This document shows positions 10,321-20,917 of a stretch of DNA of 64,000 nucleotides, in pieces. The stretch is from Propionispora sp. 2/2-37 (lineage in GTDB: Bacteria > Bacillota > Negativicutes > Propionisporales > Propionisporaceae). The notes under the pieces were generated by a model, which was given only the letters and a program-made list of their open reading frames with translations, was not told where the DNA came from and made no database searches. The stretch spans positions 1 to 64,000 of the forward strand of contig NZ_CYSP01000013.1 in the NCBI RefSeq assembly GCF_001298735.1, in the 5' to 3' direction. The number at the start of each line of letters is the position of its first letter. Within the stretch, counting starts at the first letter, position 1. The position numbers and the translations under genes were made by a program.

Positions 10321-10372
10321 GAAAATTTATTTTTTTCAGAAGAAGGAAAATGCTGGACGACAGCGTATATTA

Positions 10373-10412
10373 TTTTATGTAATAAATTAAATATTTAATT
10401 TATTACATAAAA
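10373..10412. promoter_or_regulatory. 40-bp perfect palindrome before araB, probable ROK operator
   Basis: ttttatgtaataaattaaat at 10373-10392 is followed directly by its exact reverse complement at 10393-10412. It lies about 70 bp before araB. Length, AT content and position fit an operator for a dimeric or tetrameric ROK repressor; the binding protein is inferred from proximity. Shorter related sequences occur before chvE (4650-4659) and before the ROK gene (8827-8838). Confidence 0.7.
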
Positions 10413-10481
10413 ATTGTCCGTAATTCAGGAAGCAAAGCGTAATGGCCCAACATTTCAATCTAAATTGGGGGAGGGTAAATT

Positions 10482-12206
10482 GTGGAGAAGAAAAAATACA
10501 GCATTGGAATTGACTTTGGCACGCAATCCGGACGTGCGCTGTTGGTGGAGGTGGCGACCGGCAGGGAGGTAGCCACGGCGGTAGTACCTTATAAAGATGG
10601 TGTCATTGATGAAGTACTGCCGGGTACGGACATCGTACTGCCTTATGACTGGGCCCTGCAGAATCCGGATGATTACCTGGAAGTCTTATATCAGGCTGTA
10701 CCACAGGTGCTTGCCGAGGCCAAGATCGACCCGGAAGATGTAATCGGTCTGGGAATTGATTTTACGGCCTGTACCATGCTGCCTGTGGCCAAAGACGGGC
10801 GGGCCTTATGCCAGCTTCCTGAATTTCGCCATAAACCGCATGCCTGGATCAAGCTGTGGAAGCATCATGCTGCCCAGGATGAGGCCAACCGCTTAAACCA
10901 GATTGCCGCCGAACGCGGCGAGGACTTTCTGGTCCGTTATGGCGGGAAAATATCCTCTGAGTGGCTGATTCCTAAGATATGGCAGATTTTAAATGAAGCT
11001 CCGGAGATCTATGAGGCCGCCGACCGGTTTATGGAAGCTGCCGACTGGGTCACCATGCAAATGACGGGAGTCGATGTCCGCAACAGTTGTACTGCCGGCT
11101 ATAAAGCCATCTGGCATAAACAAAAGGGTTATCCGGATAAGGATTTTTTCAAAGCGCTGGATCCCCGGCTGGAAAACCTGGTAGCGGAAAAGTTATACAG
11201 TCCGATCGTACCGATTGGCAGTAAGGCCGGTGAATTGATTCCTAACATGGCCAGGGAAATGGGGCTGAAGGCAGGCATTGCCGTTTCCGTAGGCAATGTG
11301 GATGCCCATGTGGCTGTTCCGGCGACCGGGGTAGTGGAACCGGGGAAACTGGTCATGAGTATGGGAACTTCGATTTGCCACATTGTGCTGGGCAGGGAGG
11401 AAAAAACGGTTGACGGCATGTGCGGCGTAGTGGAAGACGGGGTGGTAGCCGGCTATTACGGCTATGAAGCGGGACAATCGGCTGTCGGCGACATTTTTGA
11501 ATGGTTTGTGGAGCATTGTGTTCCGGCAGCGTATCTGCAGGAGGCCGCTGCGCGTAAGATCAGTATTCATACCTTGCTGGAGGAAAAGGCAGCCCGACTG
11601 GTACCCGGCGAAAGCGGCCTTTTGGCACTGGACTGGTGGAATGGCAACCGGTCGGTTCTTGTGGATACCCATCTGACCGGATTGTTATTGGGAGCAACCT
11701 TGCTAACCAAGCCGGAAGAAATCTATCGCGCCTTGATTGAAGCCACTGCTTTTGGAACCAATATGATTGTGGAATCCTTTGAAAATGCCGGTGTGAAAAT
11801 CGATGAATTGTATGCCTGCGGCGGGTTGTCCCAAAAAAATACTATGCTGATGCAGATTTATGCCGATGTGACCGGACGGGAGATTTCGGTTGCCGAGTCG
11901 CTGCAGACTCCGGCGCTGGGTGCGGCTATGTTTGGTGCGGTGGCTGCCGGCAGAAAACAGGGCGGGTATGATACGATTTTTGCTGCAGCCGCCAATATGA
12001 CACGGATTAAGCAGGTGTATACACCTAACCCCGATAATGTAGTCCGCTATGCCAGGCTATATGCCGAATATAGAACGCTGCACGATTATTTTGGCCGCGG
12101 TGCCAACGATGTGATGAAACGCTTAAAGGAAATCAAACGGACGGCCAGGGAGCAAACCGGTACCGCAGCTCCGGCGCTGGAGCTGGAGGTAATGGAGGTA
12201 AGCTGA
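10482..12206 (+). CDS. araB: ribulokinase
   Basis: The 574-residue cytoplasmic enzyme phosphorylates L-ribulose to L-ribulose-5-phosphate. FGGY-family motifs are clear: phosphate-1 loop [17 protein letters not shown] near the start, [13 protein letters not shown] (about residues 87-99), the [10 protein letters not shown] block, and the C-terminal [20 protein letters not shown] with the [12 protein letters not shown] helix. The length matches AraB (about 560). The start is GTG 10482 behind gggggaggg. It opens the araB-araD-araA operon and lies 70 bp after the large palindrome. Confidence 0.95.
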   Translation: MEKKKYSIGIDFGTQSGRALLVEVATGREVATAVVPYKDGVIDEVLPGTDIVLPYDWALQNPDDYLEVLYQAVPQVLAEAKIDPEDVIGLGIDFTACTMLPVAKDGRALCQLPEFRHKPHAWIKLWKHHAAQDEANRLNQIAAERGEDFLVRYGGKISSEWLIPKIWQILNEAPEIYEAADRFMEAADWVTMQMTGVDVRNSCTAGYKAIWHKQKGYPDKDFFKALDPRLENLVAEKLYSPIVPIGSKAGELIPNMAREMGLKAGIAVSVGNVDAHVAVPATGVVEPGKLVMSMGTSICHIVLGREEKTVDGMCGVVEDGVVAGYYGYEAGQSAVGDIFEWFVEHCVPAAYLQEAAARKISIHTLLEEKAARLVPGESGLLALDWWNGNRSVLVDTHLTGLLLGATLLTKPEEIYRALIEATAFGTNMIVESFENAGVKIDELYACGGLSQKNTMLMQIYADVTGREISVAESLQTPALGAAMFGAVAAGRKQGGYDTIFAAAANMTRIKQVYTPNPDNVVRYARLYAEYRTLHDYFGRGANDVMKRLKEIKRTAREQTGTAAPALELEVMEVS

Positions 12207-12248
12207 AGCCGCTGTTTTTTGAATCAGGTAAGAGAGGAGATAAGCACT

Positions 12249-12956
12249 ATGCTGGAAGAACTCAAGCATTCCGTATGGCAGGCCAATCTGGACCTGCAAA
12301 AACACGGCCTGGTACTGTTTACCTGGGGCAATGCCAGCGGTATTGACCGTGAACAGGGCTTGATCGTGATTAAACCAAGCGGTGTGGAATATGAAAGGTT
12401 ACAGCCGGAAGATATGGTGGTTTTGGATTTGACGGGTAAACAGGTAGAGGGCAGGTTCCGTCCTTCTTCGGATACGCCCACCCATCTGGTATTATATCGT
12501 CAGTTTCCTGAAATTGGCGGCATTGTTCATACTCATTCCACTTATGCCACCGTTTGGGCTCAGGCCGGGCGGTCCATTCCGGTGCACGGCACCACGCATG
12601 CCGATTATTTTTACGGCGGCGTGCCTTGTACGCGGGCGTTAACGAGCCAGGAAATTCAGGGACAGTACGAAGAAGAGACCGGAAAGGTCATCGTGGAGAC
12701 CTTCCGGGAAATGCACCCGGCCTATGTTCCCGGAGTGCTGGTGACCAATCATGGGCCATTCTCCTGGGGGAAAAATGAGCACGAAGCCGTTTACCACGCT
12801 GTTGTTCTGGAAGAGGTAGCCAAAATGGCTTTATACACCTATGCCCTGAATCCGGAGGTTCAGGCTGTGGACCAGGGGCTGCTTGATAAGCACTTTTTAA
12901 GGAAACACGGACAGCATGCTTATTATGGGCAGGTGGCCTGCGCTGAGGAAAATTAA
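12249..12956 (+). CDS. araD: L-ribulose-5-phosphate 4-epimerase
   Basis: The 235-residue enzyme converts L-ribulose-5-phosphate to D-xylulose-5-phosphate. It is a class II aldolase-fold protein: substrate and metal-binding motifs [30 protein letters not shown] and the zinc-ligand stretch [14 protein letters not shown], then [10 protein letters not shown], are all present. The start ATG 12249 follows agaggagataagc; an earlier in-frame TTG at 12219 has no ribosome site. It lies 42 nt after araB and 29 nt before araA. Confidence 0.93.
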   Translation: MLEELKHSVWQANLDLQKHGLVLFTWGNASGIDREQGLIVIKPSGVEYERLQPEDMVVLDLTGKQVEGRFRPSSDTPTHLVLYRQFPEIGGIVHTHSTYATVWAQAGRSIPVHGTTHADYFYGGVPCTRALTSQEIQGQYEEETGKVIVETFREMHPAYVPGVLVTNHGPFSWGKNEHEAVYHAVVLEEVAKMALYTYALNPEVQAVDQGLLDKHFLRKHGQHAYYGQVACAEEN

Positions 12957-12985
12957 AAAGAATTCATTATAAGGAGGAGAAGGGC

Positions 12986-14494
12986 ATGAATATTCATTGT
13001 AGTGAAAAGGAAGTGTGGTTTCTCACCGGCAGCCAGCATTTGTATGGCGAAGAGTCGCTGCAGCAGGTCAACGAACATTCGCAGGTCATTGCCAAAGCTA
13101 TCGCTGAAAATATTGATATACCGGTCAAAGTGGTGTTTAAGCCGGTGCTGACCACGCCGGATGCTATTTATCATACCTGTATTGAAGCCAACAGTGCGAA
13201 GCACTGCATTGGCCTGATTGCCTGGATGCATACCTTTAGCCCGGCAAAAATGTGGATTGCCGGACTTAAAGTACTGCAAAAACCGCTGGCTCATCTTCAT
13301 ACGCAATATAACCGTGATATTCCCTGGACGGATATAGATATGGACTTTATGAACCTTAATCAGTCGGCTCACGGCGACCGGGAATTCGGTTTTATTGGCA
13401 CCAGAATGCGGAAAAGCCGTAAAGTAATCGTAGGTTTCTGGCAGGATGAGGATGTTGCCAAACGGTTATCAGTGTGGATCAGGGCAGCGCTGGCCTGGGA
13501 TGACTGGCAGGGGGCCAGATTTGCCCGGTTCGGCGATAATATGAGGGAAGTGGCAGTAACCGAAGGCGATAAAGTGGCGGCCCAGGTGCAGTTCGGCTAC
13601 GCGGTCAACGGCTATGCGGTCGGCGATCTGGCCGAATATGTCAATGCGGTCAGCAAGGAAGAAATTGACCGGCTGATTGCGGAATATGAAGATAAGTATG
13701 CCGTACAACCGGATTTGACCCGAAATAGTGCCAAGTGGGAGGCTTTATTGGAGTCTGCCAGAATTGAAGCCGGGATGAAGAACTTTCTCGAAGCCGGCGG
13801 TTTTAAAGGTTTTACCACTACCTTTGAAGACTTGCACGGTCTCAAGCAGCTTCCCGGTCTGGCTGTACAGCGCCTGATGGGGGCAGGTTACGGTTTTGGA
13901 CCGGAAGGCGACTGGAAATCAGCAGCCCTGGTACGGGCCATGAAGGTCATGTCTTACGGATTAAAGGGCGGTACTTCCCTGATGGAGGATTATACCTATC
14001 ATCTGGAAAACGACAATATGAAAGTGCTGGGCGCTCATATGCTGGAGGTTTGCGAATCGGTGGCAGACGGCAAACCGTCGCTGGAGATTCATCCGCTGTC
14101 CATCGGCGGCAAAGCCGACCCGGCCCGCTTGGTCTTTAATGTTCCGGCCGGGCGGGGGCTAAATGCCACCATTATTGATATGGGCAATCGTTTCCGGCTG
14201 CTGGTCAATGAACTGGCTGTTGTGGCGCCTGATCAGGAACTGCCTAAATTGCCGGTGGCGAGAGCGCTCTGGATTCCGCAGCCTAACTTCAAAGTAGGTG
14301 CCGAGGCCTGGATTTTAGCCGGCGGCGCTCACCACAGCAGTTTCAGTCAGGCGGTCACGGAGGAACACATGGAGGATTTTAGCGAGATAGCAGGCATCGA
14401 GTATGTTGCCATTAACAGCAAAACAGAAATATCCTCTTTTAAAAAGGAACTGAAGTGGAACGAATTATATTATCATTTAGCTAAAGGAATATAA
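12986..14494 (+). CDS. araA: L-arabinose isomerase
   Basis: The 502-residue cytoplasmic enzyme converts L-arabinose to L-ribulose. Typical features are the N-terminal [18 protein letters not shown], the [18 protein letters not shown] segment, the manganese-site region ([20 protein letters not shown] and [10 protein letters not shown]) and [12 protein letters not shown] near the C-terminus. The length is the family's usual 490-500. ATG 12986 follows aaggaggag. It is the last gene of araBDA and is followed by a terminator. Confidence 0.95.
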   Translation: MNIHCSEKEVWFLTGSQHLYGEESLQQVNEHSQVIAKAIAENIDIPVKVVFKPVLTTPDAIYHTCIEANSAKHCIGLIAWMHTFSPAKMWIAGLKVLQKPLAHLHTQYNRDIPWTDIDMDFMNLNQSAHGDREFGFIGTRMRKSRKVIVGFWQDEDVAKRLSVWIRAALAWDDWQGARFARFGDNMREVAVTEGDKVAAQVQFGYAVNGYAVGDLAEYVNAVSKEEIDRLIAEYEDKYAVQPDLTRNSAKWEALLESARIEAGMKNFLEAGGFKGFTTTFEDLHGLKQLPGLAVQRLMGAGYGFGPEGDWKSAALVRAMKVMSYGLKGGTSLMEDYTYHLENDNMKVLGAHMLEVCESVADGKPSLEIHPLSIGGKADPARLVFNVPAGRGLNATIIDMGNRFRLLVNELAVVAPDQELPKLPVARALWIPQPNFKVGAEAWILAGGAHHSSFSQAVTEEHMEDFSEIAGIEYVAINSKTEISSFKKELKWNELYYHLAKGI

Positions 14495-14535
14495 ACATAA
14501 AGAGGAGCCATGACTCCTCCTGAATTAACGCAGGT

Positions 14536-14579
14536 AAAGCTGCTTTCCGGCCTTGGGCTGGAAAGCAGCTTTTGCTTTT
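14536..14579 (+). terminator. rho-independent terminator after araA
   Basis: aaagctgctttcc (14536-14548) pairs perfectly with ggaaagcagcttt (14560-14572), followed by a T-rich tail. A shorter hairpin, aggag/ctcct, lies just upstream around 14503-14520. Confidence 0.85.
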
Positions 14580-14663
14580 GACAAACCGGCTGGTTGTTTT
14601 CTTTGGGTATGTCCGGAGATTGAACCCTGAATATTCCGGGGTTCGTACTGCCGGCAGGAACCT

Positions 14664-15638
14664 TTATGGATTTTCATATATTCGGCCGGGGGATGGGGCA
14701 TTCGTAGGGCCGGGACATGCTGTAAGGATTGCCGGCTGATCGATGCCGGTATCCTGGGAAAACGGTAAATAACGATACTCGGAAGGGGTCATTTTTACCA
14801 TGCGCTTAAACTGTTTGGAAAAATAAGCGTTGTCGGTAAAACCGACATGGCTTGAAATGGTATTTATGGGATCATTTGTGCTGCGCAGCAGCTTCTTGGC
14901 TTTATCCATGCGGATATGCAGCAAGAGCTGGAGCGGGGTTACGCCGTATTTACGTTTTACACAACGAATGATATGGGCAGGGTGAAAGGCATATTGTTTG
15001 GCGATTTTTTTTAATTGAAGAGATTCCTGATAATGGGCCATCAAATATTCAAAAATATCCTCGGCAAGATCCTGGCAGGTGACTTCTTCGTGCGAATCGC
15101 AGATAAAAGTCAAAATCGTATAGAAGAGCTGTTGGTATTTAATTTGGGACGTGGTTGAAGTATAAAATATCTTGGCGTTTTGGTGGCGGTCGATTTTTAC
15201 CTGAGCGATTGTTTTCATGTAATTGGTAAATTGCTGCTGCAACTCTTTATTAACAAAACCGTACTGGGGAAGGGACAGCTGAAAATCATCCCGTTCATAA
15301 CACTTGCCGCGGCAATATTCTTTACTAGAGTACTGGACAGGAACTTCCGAGCAATAAAAATCCCCTGTGGTATAAAAATGTATCCAGTAAAAATTGGTTT
15401 CCGTATCACAATGTTTGTACCCTGTATGCAGTGTTTTGGGCGGTAATATCAAGAACTGCCCCGGAGCTACAATGAATCGCTTTTTATTCTCTTCCATGTA
15501 TAGCTGCCCGCTGACGACATAAATCAAATCAAATGTATGATCAAGGTTGCGGCGTGAATGCCGGTCGCCTTCTCTAAACATCGCAATACCTCCCACAATG
15601 AGGTACGGCATTGGCGGGCAATTAAAGATAATATACAT
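14664..15638 (-). CDS. AraC-family transcriptional regulator with cupin sensor domain
   Basis: The 324-residue protein has an N-terminal AraC-type sugar-binding cupin (FDLIYVVSGQLYMEENKKRF, FLILPPKTLHTGYKH, about residues 36-80) and a C-terminal double helix-turn-helix (LQLKKIAKQYAFHPAHIIRC and VGFTDNAYFSKQFKRMVKMT, about residues 190-290). It is transcribed away from the GPH symporter and GH127 genes and probably controls them and itself in response to arabinose. ATG 15638 is preferred because family members have the CPPMPYLIVGGIAMFR lead-in; an internal ATG at 15581 has a better ribosome site (gggagg) and remains possible. The 25 C-terminal residues are a non-conserved proline-rich tail. 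Confidence 0.85.
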   Translation of the reverse strand: MYIIFNCPPMPYLIVGGIAMFREGDRHSRRNLDHTFDLIYVVSGQLYMEENKKRFIVAPGQFLILPPKTLHTGYKHCDTETNFYWIHFYTTGDFYCSEVPVQYSSKEYCRGKCYERDDFQLSLPQYGFVNKELQQQFTNYMKTIAQVKIDRHQNAKIFYTSTTSQIKYQQLFYTILTFICDSHEEVTCQDLAEDIFEYLMAHYQESLQLKKIAKQYAFHPAHIIRCVKRKYGVTPLQLLLHIRMDKAKKLLRSTNDPINTISSHVGFTDNAYFSKQFKRMVKMTPSEYRYLPFSQDTGIDQPAILTACPGPTNAPSPGRIYENP

Positions 15639-16020
15639 TTTGGCAGCCTCTATTCGTTAATTTTATTATATTGGCACTATTTAGAAAACTCCATTTACGT
15701 CAAGAATCTTAGAAAATGCAAGGGTTCTGTGGATACCTATTTTGCACCCTACAGACCGTGTCGCGTTAATTTTATTATACCATAAATGTTAATTTAATCC
15801 AATATTCTGGAAATATTCTTCGTTTTTTTTAAAGAACCTTGTTTGTAAAATTTAAATGAAAGTTTTAATTTTTCAGATATTATTTTTTCGTTGCCTTTAC
15901 GGAGTTTATTCAACAGCTTGGCCACGGCAGATAATGTCTGACGCGACTGTAAAGGAAAGAGTGGTGAAGCAGTGAGCGTTTACAGTTGCCTTACAGAAAA
16001 CATGAGGAGCGATGTGACAC
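15639..16020. promoter_or_regulatory. divergent control region with a 16-nt direct repeat and a minus-strand promoter
   Basis: The 16-mer cgttaattttattata occurs at 15655-15670 and again at 15764-15779, 109 bp apart. On the minus strand the second copy supplies a TATAAT -10 (15774-15779), with TTGGAT (15797-15802) as -35 at 17-bp spacing: a good promoter for the AraC gene. No gene is supported here. The plus-strand symporter gene is preceded by gaggag. Confidence 0.65.
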
Positions 16021-17373
16021 ATGAGCGTACAGAATGATTCAGGAAAGGTGCCTTTTAGCGGCCGGTTTAGCTATGCGTTAACGGATGCCAGCGGAAATTT
16101 GCTTTATTGTATTATTGGGGCCTATTTGTTGTATTTTTTCACCGATGTATACGGTTTGCCGGTTGGCGTAACCGGAACACTGCTGCTGGCAACAAGGCTT
16201 TTGGATGCGATCGATGCGCCGGTTTGGGGCTTTATTGTTGATCATACGAAATCCCGCTACGGTCAAAGCAGGCCTTATTTTTTGTGGTTATGCATCCCCT
16301 TTGCCCTATTTATGTGGCTGACCTTCACCACGCCCGGACTTGACGGCACCGCAAAGGTAGTCTATGCGGCGGCGGTTTATATCCTGGCCGGTGTTTTTTA
16401 CACCGGGATTCAAACCGCCATTACTTCCATTTTACCTAATCTGAGCAATCATTCGGGGGAACGGGTTGTATTAAATACCTTCCGTATGGTGGGAGGCAAT
16501 GTGGGGGCTTTTGTTGCGATTACCTTTACTTTGCCGTTGGTAGCCTTTTTGGGTGGCGGAAATGATCAGAAAGGTTTTTCGCTGGCACTGGCGGTATACG
16601 GTATTGTTGCCGTTGGTTTATTCTTAATTGCCTTTGTTAATTTACGGGAAGCCAATATTGAAAAGATAAAAAGTATTCCGGTAAAACAAAGTATCATGGC
16701 CATTAAGGGGAATTGGCCCTGGATAATTATCGTAACGGCCAACCTGATTTTCTGGATTGCGCTGACCATCAGACAAGCGACGCTGGTTTATTATTTGCAG
16801 TATTTCGTTGGCGATAAAAGCCTTGTCCCGGTCATCAACGGTTTGACCGTTCTCCAGGTGATCGGGATGATCTCGATTCCCTGGTTGGTGAAGCTGTCGA
16901 GCAAGTATGCCACTATGATTTTGGGACTTATTCTGGCGGCGGGCGGGCATATTGTCATGTTTATGGCAGGCACCGCCATACCGGCCTTGGCTACCGGCTG
17001 GATTATTGCTTCGATCGGCTCGGGGATTGCCTGTTCGATGCCGTTTGCCATGTTGTCGGATTCTGTGGATTATGGAGAATGGAAAAACGGTATCCGTGCC
17101 AGCGGTTTTTTAACTGCCATTGGCAGTGCTTTTTGCATCAAAGCCGGTTCGGGTATAGGCGGATTTATTCCGGCCGTGGTTTTGGAAGCGTTTGGGTATG
17201 TGCCCAATGCCGTACAGTCAGCTCAGTCCCTGTTGGGCATCCAAGCGGTATTTATCTGGCTGCCGGCCGCTATTTTCCTGCTGGGGGTTCTTCCCCTGCT
17301 GTTTTATCGTAAATATGAGGAAAATGAAGCGAACATTATCCAGGAACTTACCCGAGGATCGTTTCGCGCATAA
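16021..17373 (+). CDS. GPH-family glycoside-pentoside-hexuronide:cation symporter
   Basis: The 450-residue membrane protein has about twelve hydrophobic segments and belongs to the MelB/XynB-like MFS branch. Visible signatures are FSYALTDASGNLLYCIIGAY, LLATRLLDAIDAPVWGFIVD (the conserved cation-site helix), TKSRYGQSRPYFLWLCIP and AMLSDSVDYGEWKNGIRASG. It imports a pentoside or small arabinoside with Na+ or H+. It is followed after 33 nt by the GH127 enzyme, implying uptake of short beta-linked arabino-oligosaccharides that this enzyme then splits in the cytoplasm. Confidence 0.88.
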   Translation: MSVQNDSGKVPFSGRFSYALTDASGNLLYCIIGAYLLYFFTDVYGLPVGVTGTLLLATRLLDAIDAPVWGFIVDHTKSRYGQSRPYFLWLCIPFALFMWLTFTTPGLDGTAKVVYAAAVYILAGVFYTGIQTAITSILPNLSNHSGERVVLNTFRMVGGNVGAFVAITFTLPLVAFLGGGNDQKGFSLALAVYGIVAVGLFLIAFVNLREANIEKIKSIPVKQSIMAIKGNWPWIIIVTANLIFWIALTIRQATLVYYLQYFVGDKSLVPVINGLTVLQVIGMISIPWLVKLSSKYATMILGLILAAGGHIVMFMAGTAIPALATGWIIASIGSGIACSMPFAMLSDSVDYGEWKNGIRASGFLTAIGSAFCIKAGSGIGGFIPAVVLEAFGYVPNAVQSAQSLLGIQAVFIWLPAAIFLLGVLPLLFYRKYEENEANIIQELTRGSFRA

Positions 17374-17406
17374 CCGAGGTATATATTGACGGAAAAGGTG
17401 AGATGA

Positions 17407-19380
17407 ATGAGTAAACTTAATGTACACAGTGTAAAAGTCACTGATCCATATTGGGTTCATTATCTGGAATTGATCCGGAAGGAAATGATTCCCTACCAAT
17501 GGGACGTATTAAATGACAGGGCGGATATTGTCATTGCCAAAGAACGGGATGCCGACTACATCCCTTCGGAAAAAAGTCATGCCATTAAAAATTTTAAAAT
17601 TGCCGCCGGTCTGGCCAAGGGCCGTCATTATGGCATGGTTTTTCAGGATAGTGATGTATATAAGTGGCTGGAGGCGGTAGCTTATTCTCTGCGTCATACC
17701 TATGATGAAAACTTGAAAAAGACTGCCGATGAAGTGATCGACCTCTTGGCGCTGGCCCAGGAAAGCGACGGGTATCTTAACACGTATTTTACCATAGAAG
17801 AGCCCAACCGGAGATTTAAAAGATTGTATCAAAGCCATGAACTGTACTGTGCCGGGCATTATATCGAAGCCGCCGTTGCCTACTATACTGTAACCCAAAA
17901 CCAAAAAGCGCTGGATGTTGCCTGCCGGCTGGCGGATTGCATTGATTCCGTTTTTGGTGAGGCGCCGGATAAGCTGAAAGGCTACGACGGGCATGAAGAA
18001 ATCGAACTGGCGCTGCTCAGGCTGTATGAAGTGACCGGAAAACGGAATTATTTGGAACTTAGCCGTTTTTTCCTGTATGAACGGGGCAAGGACCCCGGCT
18101 TTTTTAAACGGCAGGCAGCGGAAGATCCGAATAAGAAGCCGCTAATTGAGGGGATGGAGCAGTTTCCGCCCAGCTATTATCAGGCGCATAAGCCGGTTCT
18201 GGAGCAGGAAACGGCGGAAGGGCATGCCGTCAGGGTAACTTATCTGTGTGCGGCTATGGCCAAACTGGCCTGCTTGAACCAGGATCAGGAGATGCTGGCG
18301 GCCTGCCGGCGTTTGTGGAAAAATATAACCACAAAGCGCATGTATATTGTTGGTGCCATCGGTTCTACCGTAACCGGGGAGGCCTTTACGGCGGACTATG
18401 ATTTGCCGAATGATACCATGTACTGTGAAACCTGCGCATCCATCGGGCTGATTTTCTTTGCCGGCAACATGCTGGAAAATGAAGCCCAGGGAGAATATGC
18501 CGATGTGTTGGAACGGGCGCTGTATAATACGGTGCTGAGTGGATTAGCCCTGGACGGCAAACATTTTTTTTATGTGAATCCTTTAGAGGTGGTGCCGGAA
18601 TACAGCAAAAAAGACCCGGGGAAAAGCCATGTGAAAGTGACCCGGCCGGAGTGGTTTGGTTGCGCCTGTTGCCCGCCGAATGTTGCCAGAATGTTAACCT
18701 CGCTGGACCGTTACATCTATACGGTTCATGGCCATACCATTTACACCAATTTGTACCTGACGAATCAGGCTGTGCTTGAAATGAAGGGGCAAAGGGTGAC
18801 CATTGGCCAGGCGACAGAGTACCCGTGGGAAGGCAAGATACGGTTTACGCTTGCTACAGAGCAACCGGTACGGTTCGGTTTGGCCGTCCGCATTCCCCGC
18901 TGGTCGAAAACGTATACGGTTGCAGTGAATGAAGAAGTGGTGACCCTATTGCCGCAAGACGGCTATGTCACCATTGAGCGTGACTGGCAGGACGGCGATG
19001 CCATGACTGTTGAACTGGATATGGCGGTGCAAACCTGGACGGCCAACCCGCACGTGCGTGCCGATCTGCACAAAGTGGCAGTTCAGCGCGGACCGATTGT
19101 ATATTGTGCGGAAGGGGCGGATAACGGCACCGATCTGCACCTGATACATGTAAGTAAAGATACAGCCTTCCAATACCGATTTGCGGCTGACCGGTTCGGC
19201 GGCGTGGGCATCCTTGAAGCCGATGCCGAAAAGCTGAAGATCGAACCGGAATGGGAGCATGTATTGTACCGGACCGCTGTCCCTGCGGCTTTTTCGCCGG
19301 TACATATCACCTTAATTCCCTATTACTGCTGGGCGAATCGCGGGGAGAATGAAATGCTGCTATGGTTCCATACGAAATAA
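17407..19380 (+). CDS. GH127 beta-L-arabinofuranosidase
   Basis: The 657-residue protein matches the HypBA1 family (PF07944), which removes beta-1,2-linked L-arabinofuranose with a cysteine nucleophile. The (alpha/alpha)6 barrel motifs are visible: SDVYKWLEAVAYSL, DGYLNTYF, LYCAGHYIEAAVAYY and GHEEIELALLRLYEVTG. The zinc and catalytic residues align: E325 (GEAFT, acid/base), E341 and C343 (YCETCAS), and C421/C422 in CACCPPNVARM. There is no signal peptide, so it works in the cytoplasm on imported oligosaccharides. Length is in the family's usual 640-660 range. It probably shares a transcript with the symporter before it. Confidence 0.92.
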   Translation: MSKLNVHSVKVTDPYWVHYLELIRKEMIPYQWDVLNDRADIVIAKERDADYIPSEKSHAIKNFKIAAGLAKGRHYGMVFQDSDVYKWLEAVAYSLRHTYDENLKKTADEVIDLLALAQESDGYLNTYFTIEEPNRRFKRLYQSHELYCAGHYIEAAVAYYTVTQNQKALDVACRLADCIDSVFGEAPDKLKGYDGHEEIELALLRLYEVTGKRNYLELSRFFLYERGKDPGFFKRQAAEDPNKKPLIEGMEQFPPSYYQAHKPVLEQETAEGHAVRVTYLCAAMAKLACLNQDQEMLAACRRLWKNITTKRMYIVGAIGSTVTGEAFTADYDLPNDTMYCETCASIGLIFFAGNMLENEAQGEYADVLERALYNTVLSGLALDGKHFFYVNPLEVVPEYSKKDPGKSHVKVTRPEWFGCACCPPNVARMLTSLDRYIYTVHGHTIYTNLYLTNQAVLEMKGQRVTIGQATEYPWEGKIRFTLATEQPVRFGLAVRIPRWSKTYTVAVNEEVVTLLPQDGYVTIERDWQDGDAMTVELDMAVQTWTANPHVRADLHKVAVQRGPIVYCAEGADNGTDLHLIHVSKDTAFQYRFAADRFGGVGILEADAEKLKIEPEWEHVLYRTAVPAAFSPVHITLIPYYCWANRGENEMLLWFHTK

Positions 19381-19583
19381 AATTGTAAAGGAGTTCTCCT
19401 TGCTTTACTTTATGAATGGAAGTATGAGTTATCAAAAAATAAAAGTTGAGTAAAAAGTAAAAAAAGTTAAATGCTGGAATGCGATTTTCCCGTTACAATA
19501 TAACCAGAACGTTTGACCACATCTGACCTTTTGACGTCGGGGGCGAATGAATTGTCAGGCGGTAGAAGTAAGGGGGAGAGTGT

Positions 19584-20897
19584 GTGCTGAAAAAAAGACG
19601 GATATTCCTATTCGCTTTGGTACTGCTGGCAGCCATGGTACTGACAGGCTGCGGCCAAGGGCAGTCGGCCACGGGAGGGCAGCCGGGGGAAGGCAATGCC
19701 ACCATACTTAATTTTTGGACGTTCCAGGAACTTCATAAAGCCTTTATGGATGATGCGGCAGCTACCTGGAACAAAAACCATCCGGATAAGCCCCTTGTGA
19801 TAAAAACCGATGTATATCCCTATGATGAAATGCACAACAAGTTGTTAATTGCCCTACAGTCGGGAACCGGTGCCCCGGATATCGCGGATATTGAAATCAG
19901 CAAGTTCGCCAATTTTTTAAAAGGCAGCAAGCCCAGCCTGGTGGAACTTAATGACGTGGTGGACCCGGTAAAAGATAAACTGATTATGGGCAGAATGGAA
20001 AACTATGCTAAGGACGGCAAGTATTATGGCATTGATTACCATGTCGGTGCGGAGGTTATGTACTATAACAAGGAAATTCTTGACCAGGCCGGTGTCAATG
20101 TAAATGATATTGTCACCTGGGATGACTACCTGGCAGCTGGGAGGAAAGTGCTGGAGAAGACCGGTAAACCAATGACAACGATTGAAACCACCGAACACTG
20201 GTCCTATTATCCGCTCCTCAATATGCAGGGATCGGACTTTTTGGATAAAGACGGCAATGTTATATTGGATAATGCCGTCAATGTGAAAACCTTGCAAATG
20301 TTAAAAGACATGCTTTATAAGGATAAAATCGCTTTACCGGCGCCGGGCGGCAATCATCATGCCGAAGAATACTGGGCATGGATGAATAAAGGAAATGCTG
20401 CATCCGTCTGGATGCCACTTTGGTATATGGGGCGTTTTGTGCAATATATGCCTGATTTAAAAGGGAAAATTGTTATCCGGCCGATGCCGACGTTTCCTGG
20501 TTCTAAAAAGTCTGCCGGGATGGGCGGTACGGGAACGGCGATAACCGCGCAGGCTAAACATGTTGAACTTGCCAAGCAATTTCTGGCGGAAGCCAAGCTC
20601 TCCAAAGAGGGAAGCATAAAGACCTGGACCGTGCTGGGCTTTGATCCGATCCGAAGTGATGCCTGGAACGACCCGGCTATGGCGGCTCCGAACAAGTATA
20701 CGGAGTATTTTGGGTCAGATATCTTTCCGACTTTACAATCGGTTATCAGCGATATCAGTGCCATTCATGTCGGGGCCAAATTCCCGGATGCCGTGTCTCT
20801 GATTCAGAAAAATGTTTGTTTCAAAGTCCTCAAAGAGCAGAGCCAAACTCCGGAAGAGGCGCTGAAGGCGGCTGCAGAGGAGCTTAAGGCAAAATAG
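19584..20897 (+). CDS. ABC transporter sugar-binding lipoprotein (family 1, AraN-like)
   Basis: The 437-residue protein starts at GTG 19584 behind gggggagag and carries a lipoprotein signal, LVLLAAMVLTGC, with the lipidated cysteine near residue 23. The rest is an SBP_bac_1 fold: FWTFQELHKAFMDDAAATWN, ALQSGTGAPDIADIEISKFA, YYGIDYHVGAEVMYYNKEIL. Family-1 binding proteins pair with two separate permeases and a shared MsmX-type ATPase, which is exactly what follows. With GH51 downstream, the ligand is probably arabino-oligosaccharides. A perfect 17-bp hairpin separates it from the permease gene. Confidence 0.9.
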   Translation: MLKKRRIFLFALVLLAAMVLTGCGQGQSATGGQPGEGNATILNFWTFQELHKAFMDDAAATWNKNHPDKPLVIKTDVYPYDEMHNKLLIALQSGTGAPDIADIEISKFANFLKGSKPSLVELNDVVDPVKDKLIMGRMENYAKDGKYYGIDYHVGAEVMYYNKEILDQAGVNVNDIVTWDDYLAAGRKVLEKTGKPMTTIETTEHWSYYPLLNMQGSDFLDKDGNVILDNAVNVKTLQMLKDMLYKDKIALPAPGGNHHAEEYWAWMNKGNAASVWMPLWYMGRFVQYMPDLKGKIVIRPMPTFPGSKKSAGMGGTGTAITAQAKHVELAKQFLAEAKLSKEGSIKTWTVLGFDPIRSDAWNDPAMAAPNKYTEYFGSDIFPTLQSVISDISAIHVGAKFPDAVSLIQKNVCFKVLKEQSQTPEEALKAAAEELKAK

Positions 20898-20917
20898 CCA
20901 GCCAGTCCCCTCCTATA

